Assembly (NCBI GenBank): GCA_034408745.1
Contig: JAWXCM010000355.1
Span: forward strand, 1 to 8,985
Source: JAWXCM01 sp034408745
Lineage (GTDB): Bacteria > Acidobacteriota > Terriglobia > Bryobacterales > Bryobacteraceae
Reading direction: 5' to 3'
DNA length: 8,985 nucleotides
Part shown: one piece after another, positions 1-7,258 of the stretch
How positions within the stretch are numbered: the first letter of the stretch is position 1
How the letters are laid out: each line of letters begins with the position of its first letter
Translations under genes and position numbers: made by a program
The notes under the pieces: model-generated
Told to the model about the DNA's origin: nothing
The model's input: only the letters and a program-made list of their open reading frames with translations
The model's database searches: none

Positions 1-462
1 AAACGTGCCACTAGGTTTTAGCGATGGACGGCATCGCCGCCTGTGGAATCAACAGGTTGCGGCTACTTTGCGGCGCAAAGTGTAGAAGATGAGTCTGACC
101 GGCGACTCGGGAACCGCATCTTCCGCGTACCTGCTTCCGAGGGCACTTCCGAGCCGGTCGAGGCGGTGCGGGGCTTGTATGTGGCAGAGGCACTGGACTC
201 CAGGTCGTGGTTGGTCGCCACGGGCCGCAGGCCGCCGAGGCTCATGCAGGTCGATTCCAACGACACCCGGGAGTTTCTGCCCGCCATCGCCATTCCCTCG
301 GGATTCGCCGCCGCACGGCTGGGGATCTACTACCTTGCGCCCCCTGCCTCAGACGGTCGCAGTGAAATTCGGTACTGCGATTTTCTGACTCGCCAGTCGC
401 GCACCGTGGTAACTCTCGACCGCGAGGACAGCACAGTGATGCAGGTAGAAAATTTTCGTTGA
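1..462 (+). pseudogene. C-terminal remnant of a TolB/WD40-like beta-propeller protein
   Basis: An open frame runs from GTG 43 to TGA 460-462 (139 codons), with an in-frame TAG at 19-21. The translation reads like the last two or three blades of the acidobacterial winged-helix/TolB propeller proteins: NRIFRVPASEG (strand and turn between blades), then GIYYLAPPASDGRSEIRYCDF, then the terminal VENFR. From memory of the family, the usual ending has about 25 more residues, an SPDGR-containing strand followed by SDLMLVENFR. Here VTLDREDS runs straight into TVMQVENFR, so the last blade strand looks deleted. Bases 2-31 read NVPLGFSDGR in another frame, which resembles the blade motif expected just upstream and suggests a frameshift between about 31 and 61. 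The N-terminal regulatory domain would lie outside the window. I read it as a decaying gene fragment. A short real gene starting at GTG 43 is possible but less likely. Confidence 0.55.
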
Positions 463-548
463 GAGCAGAGGCATATCTCTCGTCCCTTCTCTTCCAGCGT
501 GGGTTGGGCTCACGTTGACATCAGACGCGAGGTTCCACCCATTGCGAA
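463..548. other. Non-coding gap within gene debris
   Basis: No ribosome-binding site, RNA gene or clear promoter was found here. A TTGACA occurs at 515-520, but I saw no matching -10 box at the right distance. All three plus-strand frames give short protein-like scraps and none is continuous. This fits eroded coding sequence, possibly the missing upstream part of the recombinase remnant that follows. Confidence 0.4.
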
Positions 549-713
549 AGCTTAAGTCGACAGCATCGGGCATTACGTTCATCCGGGCCGGCCTGTGGCA
601 GACCACACAACCGGGTCCTCAAAGCTACAGGGCTCCAGCGCGTAAATCTACGACTCCGGCACACCTTCGCCCCCAGAATGGCGGAGATGGCCAACGCCGC
701 CGCAATCGCGTAA
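549..713 (+). pseudogene. Tyrosine recombinase (phage-type integrase) C-terminal remnant
   Basis: The frame from 606 to the TAA at 711-713 reads HNRVLKATGL, then QRVNLRLRHTFAPRMAEM, then ANAAAIA. This matches the catalytic region of tyrosine recombinases, whose consensus is roughly LKxAGLxxVxxHDLRHTFASxxAexG. The Arg-His-Thr of box II is kept (R at 657-659, H at 660-662). The His of the HxxR motif is gone, with HD collapsed to a single Arg. Just upstream, the next frame reads LKSTASGITFIRAGLWQTT across about 549-605. That resembles the vFxxxxG segment that precedes this region, so a frameshift near 600-606 is likely. Box I Arg and the C-terminal LGH and Tyr motifs are missing, so the protein cannot be active. 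It ends 118 bases from the 3' end of tRNA-Cys, the classic place for an integrase. The single open frame at 515-826 crosses this remnant and is not a gene in itself. Confidence 0.6.
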
Positions 714-831
714 TCGCCACTCCGGACGCTGAACTGCCGGCTCCGGTCAAGTGCGCTGAGAAGAGGGTTTTTGAGGGTACGACAGGGAACGCGGAGGAAA
801 AGTCAAGTGACCCAAAAGGAAAGTAAGTTAT
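714..831. other. Gap between integrase remnant and tRNA-Cys 3' end
   Basis: No recognisable gene is present. If an element integrated at the tRNA, its scar should lie here, but I found no second copy of the tRNA 3' end in bases 1-831. No hairpin followed by a T run is visible downstream of the tRNA on the minus strand. Confidence 0.4.
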
Positions 832-906
<75 letters not shown>

Positions 907-1004
907 CTGTCTTCCAAGCTTAACCTGGAGGGCACCCCGAAATCCAGAGCGCGTGCCAAACACGCCGGGCGCCCCGACTCGGCTACGATGAAAAGACAGA
1001 TATC

Positions 1005-3698
1005 ATGACGCATCGGAACAGTTTTGGCGCAGCCTCCACGCTCAAAGTAAAGGACGCGAGTTTCTCCTTCAGCCGACTTGAGGCCCTCGACAAAGCCGGT
1101 ATCGCCAATACCCACCGCATCCCCTGGTCCATTCGAATCCTGCTGGAAAATCTCCTTCGATTTGAGGACGGCCGTCTGGTGCGCGCCGCTGACATCGAGT
1201 ACGTGGCCAAATGGGAAACCACCCGGAAAGCCCGCGAGATTCAGTTCCGTCCCGCACGCGTCCTGCTGCAGGACTTCACCGGCGTGCCCGCTGTGGCCGA
1301 CCTCGCCGCCATGCGCGACGCCCTCAAAGTCATGGGAGTCGACGCCGGCCTCGCCAATCCTCTGATTCCGGCCGACCTCGTCATCGACCATTCCGTCATG
1401 GTGGACCACTTCGGCTCCGCCAACGCCTTCGGCCTGAATGCCGCTCTCGAATTCCAGCGCAACCGCGAGCGTTACGCGCTGCTCCGCTGGGGTCAGAAAG
1501 CCTTCGCCAACTTCCGCGTGGTGCCGCCCGATACCGGCATCGTTCACCAGGTGAATCTGGAGTACCTTGCTCCCGTCGTCTTCACGAAGACCGGCGCAAA
1601 TGGCATCACCGAGGCCTACCCCGACAGCGTGATGGGCACCGATTCGCACACCACCATGATTAACGGGCTGGGCGTTGTCGGCTGGGGTGTCGGTGGTATC
1701 GAGGCGGAGGCCTGCATGCTCGGCCAGCCGATCTCCATGCTGCTCCCCGACGTCGTCGGCTTCAAGCTCACGGGCGAACTCCCCGAGGGCGCAACGGCCA
1801 CCGACCTCGTCCTCATGGTCACGCAGATGCTCCGCAAGAAGGGCGTTGTCGGAAAGTTCGTCGAGTTCTACGGCGCCGGCGTCAGCGCGCTCGCCCTGGC
1901 CGACCGCGCCACCATCGCCAACATGGCCCCGGAATACGGCGCCACCATCGGCTTCTTCCCAGTCGACGTCAAGACCCTCGACTACCTCCGCATCTCGAAC
2001 CGCCCGGCCGAGTTGATCTCGCTGGTGGAGTGCTACTACAAGGAACAGGGAATGTTCCTCACGGCCTCCTCGCCCGAGCCCGATTACAGCGACAAGCTGG
2101 AGCTCGATCTGGAAGACGTAATGCCGTCGCTCGCAGGGCCTAAGCGCCCGCAGGATCGAATTGAATTAAAAGATGTAAAGAAGAACTTCCTGAGCAGCCT
2201 GCAGGAGGAACCGCGCAGAGTGGCGATGCTGATGGACGGCAACGCTGCCGAATTGCAGGACGGCTCGGTTGTCATCGCCGCCATCACAAGCTGCACCAAT
2301 ACGTCGAACCCGTCGGTGATGCTCGCCGCGGGACTGCTCGCGAAGAAGGCCGTCGAGAAGGGCCTGAAGACGCAGCCCCACGTGAAGACCAGCCTCGCGC
2401 CTGGCTCCAAAGTGGTGATGGATTACTACTCCGAATCCGGCTTGCTCCCGTACCTGGAGGCACTGAATTTCTACCTCGTCGGCTATGGCTGCACCACTTG
2501 CATCGGTAACAGCGGTCCGCTGCCTGAAGCTGTCGCCGATGTTGTCGCAAAGGAAAAACTGGTGGTGGCCGCGGTGCTCAGCGGCAATCGTAACTTCGAG
2601 GGCCGCATCAATCCTCTGGTCCGGGCCAATTACCTCGCTTCTCCGCCACTGGTGGTCGCCTACGCAATCGCGGGCCGCGTCGACATCGACCTCCAGAAGG
2701 AACCTCTCGGCGTCGGCAAGGACGGCTCGAAGGTGTTCCTGAAGGACATCTGGCCCACCTCGGCTGAAGTTCAGGAAACGGTGGGCAAGTTCGTCCGCAA
2801 AGAGATGTTCCAGAAGCAGTATGCCGAGGCCTTCCTGGGCGATGCGAGCTGGCAGTCCCTGCCCGTCCCTGAAGGCGAAATCTTCAACTGGGACGAGAAT
2901 TCCACCTACATCAAGAAGCCGCCCTACTTCGACAACATGGCCGATCCCAATGGGCCGATCAACGACATTTCAGGCATGCGTCTTCTCGCGATGCTGGGGG
3001 ATTCGGTGACCACCGACCACATCTCCCCCGCGGGTTCGATTCCGCCGGAAAGCCCTGCCGGCAAATGGCTCATCGAGCATGGTGTCCCGCCTGTCGACTT
3101 CAACTCCTACGGCGCGCGCCGCGGCAATCATGAAGTGATGGTGCGCGGAACACTGGCCAACATTCGGCTTCGCAACCAGCTGGCCCCGGGCACCGAGGGC
3201 GGCTGGACCAACCACCTGCCTGACGGCGAGCGCATGTACATCTACGACGCGTCGGTAAAGTATCAGGCTGAAGGCGTGCCGCTGATGATCATCGCGGGCA
3301 AGGAGTACGGCTCGGGTTCATCGCGCGACTGGGCAGCCAAGGGCGTTCTTCTGCTGGGTGTGCGCGCGGTGATTACGGAGAGTTTTGAACGCATCCACCG
3401 TTCGAATCTTGTCGGCATGGGTGTGCTTCCGCTGCAGTTCCAGCCGGGACAAAATCGCGAGTCGCTCGGCCTGACCGGCACCGAGACGTTCAGCATCACC
3501 GGTGTCGCAGATGCTGTTGCTTCTGGAACGGCAGCCTCGGTTGTAGCACGCGCCGACGACGGAACGGAGAAGAAATTCGATGTTGTGGTTCGAATTGATA
3601 CCCCGGCCGAAGTGGAATATTACCGTAATGGCGGTATATTGCCGTACGTGCTCCGGCAGGTAGTCCAGGCTGCCTCGAAAAGCGGGTCGGCCACCTAA
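1005..3698 (+). CDS. acnA: Aconitate hydratase, AcnA/IRP1 type
   Basis: Aconitase interconverts citrate and isocitrate through cis-aconitate in the cytoplasmic TCA cycle, using a [4Fe-4S] cluster. The 897-residue product is close to the usual AcnA length of about 890. The three cluster cysteines are in place: Cys430 in AAITSCTNTSNP, and Cys496 and Cys499 in GYGCTTCIGNSGPL. The active-site block VMGTDSHTTMINGLGVVGWG starts at residue 209. The C-terminal swivel domain begins around SVTTDHISPAGSIPPESPAGKW (from 667) and contains GKEYGSGSSRDWAAKG (765-780), whose serine and arginine bind substrate. The domain order (catalytic 1-3, linker, swivel) identifies AcnA rather than AcnB. ATG 1005 gives the standard N terminus. 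Upstream there is only a weak TACGAT at 984-989 and no clear Shine-Dalgarno. The gene appears intact. Members of this family can bind RNA when the cluster is lost, but nothing here tests that. Confidence 0.97.
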   Translation: MTHRNSFGAASTLKVKDASFSFSRLEALDKAGIANTHRIPWSIRILLENLLRFEDGRLVRAADIEYVAKWETTRKAREIQFRPARVLLQDFTGVPAVADLAAMRDALKVMGVDAGLANPLIPADLVIDHSVMVDHFGSANAFGLNAALEFQRNRERYALLRWGQKAFANFRVVPPDTGIVHQVNLEYLAPVVFTKTGANGITEAYPDSVMGTDSHTTMINGLGVVGWGVGGIEAEACMLGQPISMLLPDVVGFKLTGELPEGATATDLVLMVTQMLRKKGVVGKFVEFYGAGVSALALADRATIANMAPEYGATIGFFPVDVKTLDYLRISNRPAELISLVECYYKEQGMFLTASSPEPDYSDKLELDLEDVMPSLAGPKRPQDRIELKDVKKNFLSSLQEEPRRVAMLMDGNAAELQDGSVVIAAITSCTNTSNPSVMLAAGLLAKKAVEKGLKTQPHVKTSLAPGSKVVMDYYSESGLLPYLEALNFYLVGYGCTTCIGNSGPLPEAVADVVAKEKLVVAAVLSGNRNFEGRINPLVRANYLASPPLVVAYAIAGRVDIDLQKEPLGVGKDGSKVFLKDIWPTSAEVQETVGKFVRKEMFQKQYAEAFLGDASWQSLPVPEGEIFNWDENSTYIKKPPYFDNMADPNGPINDISGMRLLAMLGDSVTTDHISPAGSIPPESPAGKWLIEHGVPPVDFNSYGARRGNHEVMVRGTLANIRLRNQLAPGTEGGWTNHLPDGERMYIYDASVKYQAEGVPLMIIAGKEYGSGSSRDWAAKGVLLLGVRAVITESFERIHRSNLVGMGVLPLQFQPGQNRESLGLTGTETFSITGVADAVASGTAASVVARADDGTEKKFDVVVRIDTPAEVEYYRNGGILPYVLRQVVQAASKSGSAT

Positions 3699-3704
3699 GC
3701 CCCG

Positions 3705-3736
3705 GCACCCATTTTCGACAGGGTGCGGCGGACCCT
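3705..3736 (+). terminator. Hairpins just after acnA, possible terminator
   Basis: GCACCC (3705-3710) pairs with GGGTGC (3721-3726) around a ten-base loop. An overlapping alternative, AGGGT (3720-3724) with ACCCT (3732-3736), uses part of the same arm. The two stems cannot form together. They start seven bases after the aconitase stop. No T run follows, so this is at best a weak or factor-assisted terminator. The DNA also holds the promoter of the next gene. Confidence 0.3.
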
Positions 3737-3741
3737 ATAAT
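3715..3741 (+). promoter_or_regulatory. Promoter of the DUF3574 gene, suggesting a leaderless mRNA
   Basis: A -35-like TCGACA (3715-3720, five of six matches to TTGACA) lies 15 bases before a perfect TATAAT (3736-3741). Only six bases separate TATAAT from the ATG at 3748, so transcription would begin at or next to the start codon. No Shine-Dalgarno is present, which agrees with leaderless translation. Confidence 0.6.
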
Positions 3742-3747
3742 GCCAGA

Positions 3748-4176
3748 ATGAAACCGTTTCCGCGCCGCACCCTGTTTGGTTTGCCCATCCCGTTCCTCGC
3801 CGCCACTGCAACGTCGCAGGCCGCAGCCTCCAGCGTGCGTCCCAAATCAGCCGAAGTATGGCAGGAGACGCAGCTATATTTCGGAACCTCACAGCCACGC
3901 GGAGCCGTAGTCACGGACCGCGAGTTCACCGCCTTCATAGACATGCATGTGACGCCGCGGTTTCCTGATGGCCTCACGCTGCTCGGCGGCTACGGCCAGT
4001 TCCGGGGCGAGAGCGGCACAATCAACAAGGAAAAGTCGCTGGTGTTGATCCTCTTCTATCCACCCTCCATGACGGACGCGAACGCAAAGATTGAAGAAAT
4101 TCGCGAGCTGTACAAAATGCAGTTCGCGCAGGAGTCCGTCCTCCGCGCCGACCGCAGCGCCGCTATTTCTTTCTAA
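3748..4176 (+). CDS. Exported DUF3574-family protein
   Basis: The product has 142 residues. It starts with a signal peptide: basic n-region KPFPRRTLFG, a hydrophobic stretch, and a probable cleavage after AAA at residue 27. The RRTLF run is Tat-like but not a full twin-arginine motif. The mature part carries the blocks I recall for DUF3574: W38, TQLYFGTS (41-48), TPRFPDGLT (69-77), GYGQFRG (81-87), KSLVLILFYPP (96-106) and QESVLR (129-134). The family has no established biochemical function. The pattern suggests one compact alpha/beta domain outside the cytoplasmic membrane. The gene follows acnA by 49 bases but has its own strong -10 box, so it need not be cotranscribed. Position gives no clue to its role. 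Confidence 0.85.
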   Translation: MKPFPRRTLFGLPIPFLAATATSQAAASSVRPKSAEVWQETQLYFGTSQPRGAVVTDREFTAFIDMHVTPRFPDGLTLLGGYGQFRGESGTINKEKSLVLILFYPPSMTDANAKIEEIRELYKMQFAQESVLRADRSAAISF

Positions 4177-4204
4177 ACAGGACAGCTATTTGAATTGATG
4201 AGAA

Positions 4205-4271
4205 ACGCGCTCCGCGCGTAACAGGCTGCCAAAACTGGCTCCGGCGCGCAGGGATCAGAAATGGCCTGATC
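4205..4271. terminator. Two perfect hairpins between convergent genes
   Basis: ACGCGC (4205-4210) pairs with GCGCGT (4214-4219) across a three-base loop. GATCAG (4253-4258) pairs with CTGATC (4266-4271) across a seven-base loop. The first lies 28 bases after the DUF3574 stop. The second lies two bases beyond the stop of the minus-strand ATPase gene. Neither has a clear T run. Position between two convergent stops suggests transcription ends here in both directions. Confidence 0.4.
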
Positions 4272-4273
4272 GA

Positions 4274-5548
4274 TTAGCGCTCCTCGAACACTTCAGTCTT
4301 TCCGAAGTACAGATCGGTCGCCCGCTCCAGCGCAGGCGCATCGATCGCCGGCGCGATACCCTCATAGCTGCTAATCGACTGAATAATCTCGCAGATGTCA
4401 TTCGGATAGCACGCCCTGAGCTCGGTACGGTCATCCCGAAGTACCAGCTCCCGCAGGTACGACGGACACTCCTCGGTAAAGCGCATGCCCCGCTTCCGGG
4501 CCACACGCGCGAAGATCATATCGAAAACATCTTCCTTTACCGAAGTAATAAAGATCTTATTCTGGATTCGCCGTAAAAAGGCGTCGTCGGCCAGATCCCT
4601 CGGATCCAGATTCGTCGAAAACACCACCATCAATTCAAACGGAATCTGGAATTTAACGCCGTACCGCAACGTCAGATAATCCACTTTCCGGTCGAGCGGC
4701 ACAATCCAGCGATTGAGCAGATCGCGCGGAGCCATCAGCTGCCGTCCGAAATCGTCGATGATGAAAATCCCGTTGTTGGCCTTCATCTGCAGCGGCGCGG
4801 CATAGATACCCGATGTGTCGTCCAGCCGCAGTTCCACCATGCTGGGAATCAGCTCGCCGCCCACCGCGATACAAGGACGCCGGCACGGCACCCACCTCGG
4901 ATCGACATCCGGCAATGGCGTATCCAGCCTCTGATGCACCACCGGATCGTACAGGCTGATTACCTGCCCGTCGACCTCCACCGCATACGGGATCAGCACC
5001 GAATCGTCATACACGCGCAGCATGCGTTCCGCGATACTGGTCTTGCCATTCCCCGACGGTCCGTACAGGAAAACAGACTTCTGTGAGATCAGCGCCGGAC
5101 CAATCTGATCCAGCACCTCGTCCGGAATCACCAGGTCCGAGTACGCCTCGCGCATCCGCGCCCGGTCGATCACCAGTTGCGCCGACTGCGCCTTCACTGC
5201 CGCGGTGTAATCATCCAGCGAAACTGGGCAGGCCCCCGAGTATTGCGATATATGGAACCGCTCCGACGCCAGCGCACGGCCCGCGCCCGACAGGCTGAAC
5301 GAGTAATCGTTCCCGATCATCCCCCGAACCTCGATCATCTGCTGCGCCCGCATGTGCTTGAACACCGCATCCAGCACCGAGATCGACAGCTTCAGCCGCT
5401 GCGACAGGCTGTTCAGGCTGCTGTACCCCTCCACCATCAGGCGCCGCAGCATCAAATCGAGGATCAACGCCTGCGGTACCCCCACGTCGTCGAGCCGTTC
5501 CGGTATCGACGGTGCAAATGCGGGGAGGGCAGGAGCGAAGGTCGCCAT
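4274..5548 (-). CDS. Winged-helix AAA+ ATPase
   Basis: The 424-residue product is cytoplasmic, with no signal peptide or membrane segment. Residues about 28-95 form a winged-helix-like region (LMLRRLMVEGYSSLNSLSQR, then a likely wing ending DYSFSLSGAGRALA). The AAA+ domain follows. Walker A is GPSGNGKTS (163-171). Walker B is IFIIDDFGRQ (261-270), with Asp-Asp where most AAA+ proteins have Asp-Glu. Sensor 1 is FSTNLDP (310-316, Asn313), and candidate arginine fingers are Arg326/Arg327. The DPRWVPCRRPCIAVGGEL segment (216-233) is a conserved-looking insert with Cys222 and Cys226. The C-terminal helical lid includes ELRACYPNDICEIIQ (376-390). Such proteins are usually labelled only as AAA-family ATPases. 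ATG 5548 is preceded two codons earlier by an in-frame TGA, which fixes the start, and no Shine-Dalgarno is seen. The gene is divergent from a secretin gene, so a role in envelope assembly is possible but unproven. Confidence 0.88.
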   Translation of the reverse strand: MATFAPALPAFAPSIPERLDDVGVPQALILDLMLRRLMVEGYSSLNSLSQRLKLSISVLDAVFKHMRAQQMIEVRGMIGNDYSFSLSGAGRALASERFHISQYSGACPVSLDDYTAAVKAQSAQLVIDRARMREAYSDLVIPDEVLDQIGPALISQKSVFLYGPSGNGKTSIAERMLRVYDDSVLIPYAVEVDGQVISLYDPVVHQRLDTPLPDVDPRWVPCRRPCIAVGGELIPSMVELRLDDTSGIYAAPLQMKANNGIFIIDDFGRQLMAPRDLLNRWIVPLDRKVDYLTLRYGVKFQIPFELMVVFSTNLDPRDLADDAFLRRIQNKIFITSVKEDVFDMIFARVARKRGMRFTEECPSYLRELVLRDDRTELRACYPNDICEIIQSISSYEGIAPAIDAPALERATDLYFGKTEVFEER

Positions 5549-5605
5549 GGTTCAGAGATCGGCAAACCCGCGCAGTTCGATTACCCCAGGGGAGATTCCT
5601 TCCAC

Positions 5606-5651
5606 GAACGTGTCTCGGCATTCGTCATAAGTGTTTGGCACTGTTGCGCAA
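5606..5651 (-). promoter_or_regulatory. Possible promoter for the AAA+ ATPase gene
   Basis: On the minus strand a TTGCGC (-35-like) precedes TATGAC (opposite 5624-5629) by 16 bases. This would start a transcript about 65 bases ahead of the ATPase ATG. Both boxes are imperfect, and they overlap the start region of the divergent secretin gene. Transcription of the two genes could therefore interfere. Confidence 0.3.
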
Positions 5652-7221
5652 AGCGGTCTGCATGGGCGTGCTGGCGATTCTGCTGGCAGGCGGACCGCAA
5701 CTGCTTCCCGGCGCCGAGCAGTCGGCCTCCAGCCTCGCCAGCAAGGCCCGTAAGTACGAGAAAAAGAAAGACTACGCCAACGCATACCTGTACTACTCCA
5801 TGGCGGCCGCCAAAGACCCTTCGCGCCGGGAGTTCTGGCTCAGGGCGAAAGCACTGCAGCGCCGAGCCATCGAGAAGTCTGGCGTACTCCCCCAGGGCAG
5901 CCTCCCGCTTCCAGAAGCACCCGCCGATGACAAAGATCAGACGCCCCTTCCGTCCGAGCCCGACGAAACCGACATCCGCGAAGCCCGCAAGCCCCAGCCG
6001 CCCGTCGAACTGGCGGCCGCGCCAGGGGAAAAGGACCTCGACTTCCGTGCCGATTTCAAGCACCTGTGGGAAGAGGTCGGCAAAGTCTATGGCCTCCAAA
6101 TAGTGTTCGACGGCGATTACGAAGCCGGCAAAGTGATGTCCTTCCACATCACCAGCGCCGATTATCGCGCCGCGCTCCATGCGCTGACAGTCAGCACGGC
6201 GTCCTTCTTCGTCCCGGTGAGCCCCAACGTTCTGCTGGTGGTTAAGGACACCGAAGCCAAGCGTCGGGAGCAGGAAAACACCATCGCCCTGACCATCCCC
6301 ATCCCCGACCCGGTCAGCATACAGGAAGCGCAGGAACTCGCTCGAGCCGTACAACAGGTGATGGAAATTCAGCGCTTTGCCATCGATTCCGCCCGGCGCG
6401 TCGCTATTCTGCGCGACCGCGTCTCAAAGGTGCGGCCCGCGCAAATGCTGTTTCAGCAGCTTCTGAACAAGCGCGCCGAGGTTGCCGTCGAGGTCAAGCT
6501 CTACGCCTGGAGCCGCAGCGTTTCCCGAACGCTAGGCACCAACCTGCCCATCACATCCAAAGTGATCAGCCCAATTATCAAGACGCTGACCCTCGCAGGC
6601 GGCCCGCTGGCCTTCGCCCTCGGCATCGGCGATGCGCTCATCGTGGCAACCGCCGCCAAATCCGAAGCGCGCCTCGTATTCCAGGCCGAAATGCGATCCC
6701 TCAGCGGCGAAAAGGCATCGCTGCTGGTAGGCGAGAAGTACCCCATCCAGTCTGTCGCCTACATCGGCGACACGTCCTCCGGTGGCACGGTCTTCACGCC
6801 GCCACCCAGCTTCACATTTGAGGACCTCGGCTTTAACGTCAAACTGACCCCCCGGGTGCACGACCGCGAAGAGGTCTCCTTCGAAATCGACACCGAGTTC
6901 AAGCTGCTGGGAGCCGGAAGCGCCAACGGCATCCCGGTAATCTCGAACCGCAAATTTGTCGCCCAGGTTCGGCTTCGTTTTGGCGAATCGGCCGTCATCT
7001 CCGGCCTGGTCACTCGCAACGACGTCCGGTCCCTTTCCGGTCCCGCCGGACTGCTAAGCGTCCCCGGACTCGCAGCGCTGCTCGGCAACGACTCGCGTTC
7101 CGTCGACGACGTTGAACTGGTCCTCGTGATGACCCCGCGCCTCCTCAGCACTCCAACATCGGAGTTCCTCACCCGCGAGATCTGGGTCGGCAGCGAAAGC
7201 CGTCCCCGCATTCCTATGTAA
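5644..7221 (+). CDS. Secretin-family outer-membrane protein (type II/III secretion GspD-like)
   Basis: Starting at TTG 5644 the product has 525 residues. MRKAVCMGVLAILLAGG with its basic n-region makes a good signal peptide. ATG 5662 removes the basic residues, and the earlier in-frame ATG 5512 would overlap the ATPase gene. Residues about 27-80 look like a TPR-type helical repeat (KKKDYANAYLYYSMAAAKDP), followed by a Pro-rich linker. Residues 133-204 resemble the secretin N0/STN domain (LQIVFDGDYEAGKVMSFHI), and 214-285 an N1-type ring domain. From about 286 the secretin beta domain appears: gate-like hydrophobic stretch 314-336, GEKASLLVGEKYPIQS (355-370), DLGFNVKLTPRV (394-405), VISNRKFVAQVRLRFGESAV (432-451), ISGLVTR (452-458) and ELVLVMTPRLL (491-501). 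Secretins form large outer-membrane pores for secretion or pili. No partner secretion genes are in view except, possibly, the divergent ATPase. Confidence 0.85.
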   Translation: MRKAVCMGVLAILLAGGPQLLPGAEQSASSLASKARKYEKKKDYANAYLYYSMAAAKDPSRREFWLRAKALQRRAIEKSGVLPQGSLPLPEAPADDKDQTPLPSEPDETDIREARKPQPPVELAAAPGEKDLDFRADFKHLWEEVGKVYGLQIVFDGDYEAGKVMSFHITSADYRAALHALTVSTASFFVPVSPNVLLVVKDTEAKRREQENTIALTIPIPDPVSIQEAQELARAVQQVMEIQRFAIDSARRVAILRDRVSKVRPAQMLFQQLLNKRAEVAVEVKLYAWSRSVSRTLGTNLPITSKVISPIIKTLTLAGGPLAFALGIGDALIVATAAKSEARLVFQAEMRSLSGEKASLLVGEKYPIQSVAYIGDTSSGGTVFTPPPSFTFEDLGFNVKLTPRVHDREEVSFEIDTEFKLLGAGSANGIPVISNRKFVAQVRLRFGESAVISGLVTRNDVRSLSGPAGLLSVPGLAALLGNDSRSVDDVELVLVMTPRLLSTPTSEFLTREIWVGSESRPRIPM

Positions 7222-7224
7222 TGC

Positions 7225-7252
7225 TTGACCTGATATCCTCGGGTCGTATATG
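7225..7252 (+). promoter_or_regulatory. Promoter of the SIS-domain gene, suggesting a leaderless mRNA
   Basis: TTGACC (7225-7230, five of six matches) is followed after 16 bases by TATATG (7247-7252, four of six). Six bases then separate the -10 box from ATG 7259. The earlier in-frame ATG 7250 falls inside the -10 box, so a transcript from this promoter would not contain it. This is the reason for preferring the 7259 start. Confidence 0.5.
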
Positions 7253-7258
7253 TCGAGA

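Noticed and set aside
515..826. A 103-codon open frame on the plus strand
   Set aside because: Its composition is Arg/Pro-rich with no family look, and integrase motifs appear in two frames across the same bases. It is better explained as debris.
1..831. Second attachment-site copy of the tRNA-Cys 3' end
   Set aside because: I looked for the T-arm and acceptor sequence in this stretch and did not find it. It may lie outside the window.
954..989. Promoter for acnA with TACGAT at 984-989
   Set aside because: No -35 box lies at a workable distance, so it is not listed as a feature.
907..999. Seven-base inverted repeat CTGTCTT / AAGACAG flanking the tRNA-acnA gap
   Set aside because: The arms are 79 bases apart and short enough to occur by chance. 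No operator logic supports them.
5177..6103. A 308-codon open frame on the plus strand
   Set aside because: It spans the antisense of the ATPase start and an alternate frame of the secretin. Its Arg/Pro/Ser-rich translation looks like a shadow.
5581..6354. A 257-codon open frame on the minus strand
   Set aside because: It is antisense to the secretin N0/N1 region, with no recognisable motifs.
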